DNA of 64,000 nt from Thermogemmatispora aurantia (lineage in GTDB: Bacteria; Chloroflexota; Ktedonobacteria; Ktedonobacterales; Ktedonobacteraceae), in contig NZ_BKZV01000004.1 of assembly GCF_008974285.1 (NCBI RefSeq), forward strand, positions 1 through 64,000. Direction: 5' to 3'. This document shows positions 63,801 through 64,000 of this stretch, in pieces (position 1 is the first letter of the stretch; the number at the start of each line of letters is the position of its first letter). Position numbers and translations under genes: made by a program. The notes beneath the pieces were generated by a model. The model worked only from the letters and a program-made list of their open reading frames with translations. It made no database searches and was not told where the DNA came from.

Positions 63801-64000
63801 TGACGCCTGGGAAGAACTCAAGGCAGTCATCGACAGAGGAAGCACGCCGGCTGAACAAGACCACCTGTGGAGAGAAGCCTGTAAAGTGCTCAGGAGGCGG
63901 TCCCCCCCGCTGCGCGAAGAAGAGAGAGCGCTGATCAAGATCCCGAGCTGGCGAAAGGCCGGGCAGGAGCTTCAACGGCTAGCGACTGGAGACAAAGGAA
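60817..64000 (+). CDS. TIR-STAND NTPase with helical repeats (3' end outside window)
   Basis: An open frame of 1,061 codons from ATG 60817 to the window edge with no stop. TIR-like domain, about 8-115: LSIFLSWSGTAED, a BB-loop region ending AGLERESYCQSRLQRA, and LIILIISPDYLANEECM. NTPase module: linker VGREQERKAV (190-199), Walker A APAGEGKSS (K223), Walker B TIYIDGLD (D307), LSLRPD arginine (R340), and a winged-helix end YELYHLKLREYL (500-511). From about 600 the chain is helical TPR-like repeats (ALGCLYEEQGQYDLAKREW). TIR-STAND proteins sense a trigger through the repeats, oligomerise and use TIR to consume NAD or signal. The usual TIR glutamate after the Cys appears to be Ala87. Confidence 0.88.
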   Translation, partial: MAATGDSALSIFLSWSGTAEDRVWRNNITDCLKRLRNRYQLTWSDEHAVPAGLERESYCQSRLQRAPLIILIISPDYLANEECMRVAREALARQQQEPDRVRVVPIYAREVYLQGTIFEQRKRVPDTPLKSWKDRDAGLKQVEEELANALNELRAVPVEQSALAPQDRERLLPLIVDWRPVAQRHLRDFVGREQERKAVRQHIEDLQDQGGYLAITAPAGEGKSSLIAQLIVEEEQRGQQIPAYFIPMQPGPNGQSDLLRHILASLVYKHQLSASYVDVDRDSLPLALRRLLTELSQRGIRETIYIDGLDQLLPEPGGRRELSWLPEELPKGIVFVLSLRPDETLATLKTGRRLIEYQLPHLSQSDFSALLAQRDVRLSLDLVERCYRSLRGNALYLSLLTGELAQQQQQMPITPSRAADVLRQIESNPADLFRPALERLKRDPALWEKLLYPLLAVLVVAQEPLSEGQLRSILGLTHERCQEGLRQLGGLLTHDGQGRYELYHLKLREYLQGETEYGQEQSGALLAPDEVAAWHTRLAKWCAGDDLSLIWQESYEALERQRRQYARRHFIRHLYLGGVTQWQQLFSVLDDGHYSRQKLQADDGGGQALVLDLDLGRRAAGWNGWSQEEALSMLPRLGAYTLLRCLLASQANGYPPEAFRLLVALQGAKKARGLAALITEARWRIEALLAVVRQLGKQAAQSDEWRQTYDAAETEIAAFDSPDRRDDFYGELARLALAAGERQRASRTVELITDDLKRAELRLRLAESWLKEGESEPAREALAEASKLLTSQARSVSTEVLASHCALLYRRLNQPEHVQAALSYVQDALQRARYHLALGCLYEEQGQYDLAKREWDQMGRELQAVKNDKRRAEIWLELAEHWLESDSGQVEQVQAILDELEQHMQRQADPQLWSKLALVWAQAGRWERAEQIESHLTDSRGRLHLAIKLALIAQERGERGRAIQIWERIRPDIELLAESWRGPILGELAKALADLDAWEELKAVIDRGSTPAEQDHLWREACKVLRRRSPPLREEERALIKIPSWRKAGQELQRLATGDKG

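Overview
The window is a 64 kb chromosomal segment, GC-rich (about 60% by eye), with a housekeeping and accessory gene mixture typical of Chloroflexota. FHA and Ser/Thr kinase-WD40 proteins, proline-rich membrane proteins and a TIR-STAND NTPase make a Ktedonobacteria (Thermogemmatispora-like) host the best guess. This is inferred from gene content only; there is no 16S gene in view.

Left end (1-9 kb): the 3' end of a 23S rRNA gene with a terminator and no 5S gene before it, then queG behind an ABC exporter pair on the minus strand. Two membrane proteins follow that share a novel-looking extracytoplasmic repeat, one of them carrying an FHA domain. Next is urocanate hydratase. 9-24 kb: an M20 metallopeptidase, an Fe-S flavoprotein with a long leader, a DUF1028 protein, and an ECF-type sigma factor overlapping a membrane-anchored probable anti-sigma factor. 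A small XRE regulator, a sugar dehydrogenase-like propeller, and a TetR/ABC/FAD-monooxygenase resistance-like cluster with two near-identical operator candidates come next, then a CoxG-like protein. 24-43 kb: a WD40 Ser/Thr kinase, a Yip1 protein, an FTR1-like membrane protein, SBP56, leuA, an acyl-CoA ligase/acyltransferase/esterase operon, an OmpR-type two-component system, a CysM-like synthase with a PLP decarboxylase, and a DoxX-Rieske fusion.

43-52 kb is a metabolic block: leuC, leuD, then E1alpha, E1beta, E2, a small winged-helix-like protein and E3 of a 2-oxoacid dehydrogenase complex. With leuA (30.7 kb) and ilvD (58.8 kb) the window holds much of the branched-chain amino acid pathway, at three separate loci that each have their own promoter candidate.

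52-64 kb is the accessory end. It has unknown membrane proteins, a three-gene unknown operon divergent from a tiny XRE regulator through a palindrome-rich spacer, and a second tiny XRE regulator with its own palindrome. A decayed 3' end of ilvD is followed by a two-gene nucleotidyltransferase-fold module (one degenerate copy fused to an extra N-terminal domain, one apparently intact). After the intact ilvD comes a large TIR-STAND NTPase with helical repeats that runs off the right edge. The ilvD-flanked nucleotidyltransferase pair and the TIR-STAND gene are the most likely defence or conflict systems here.
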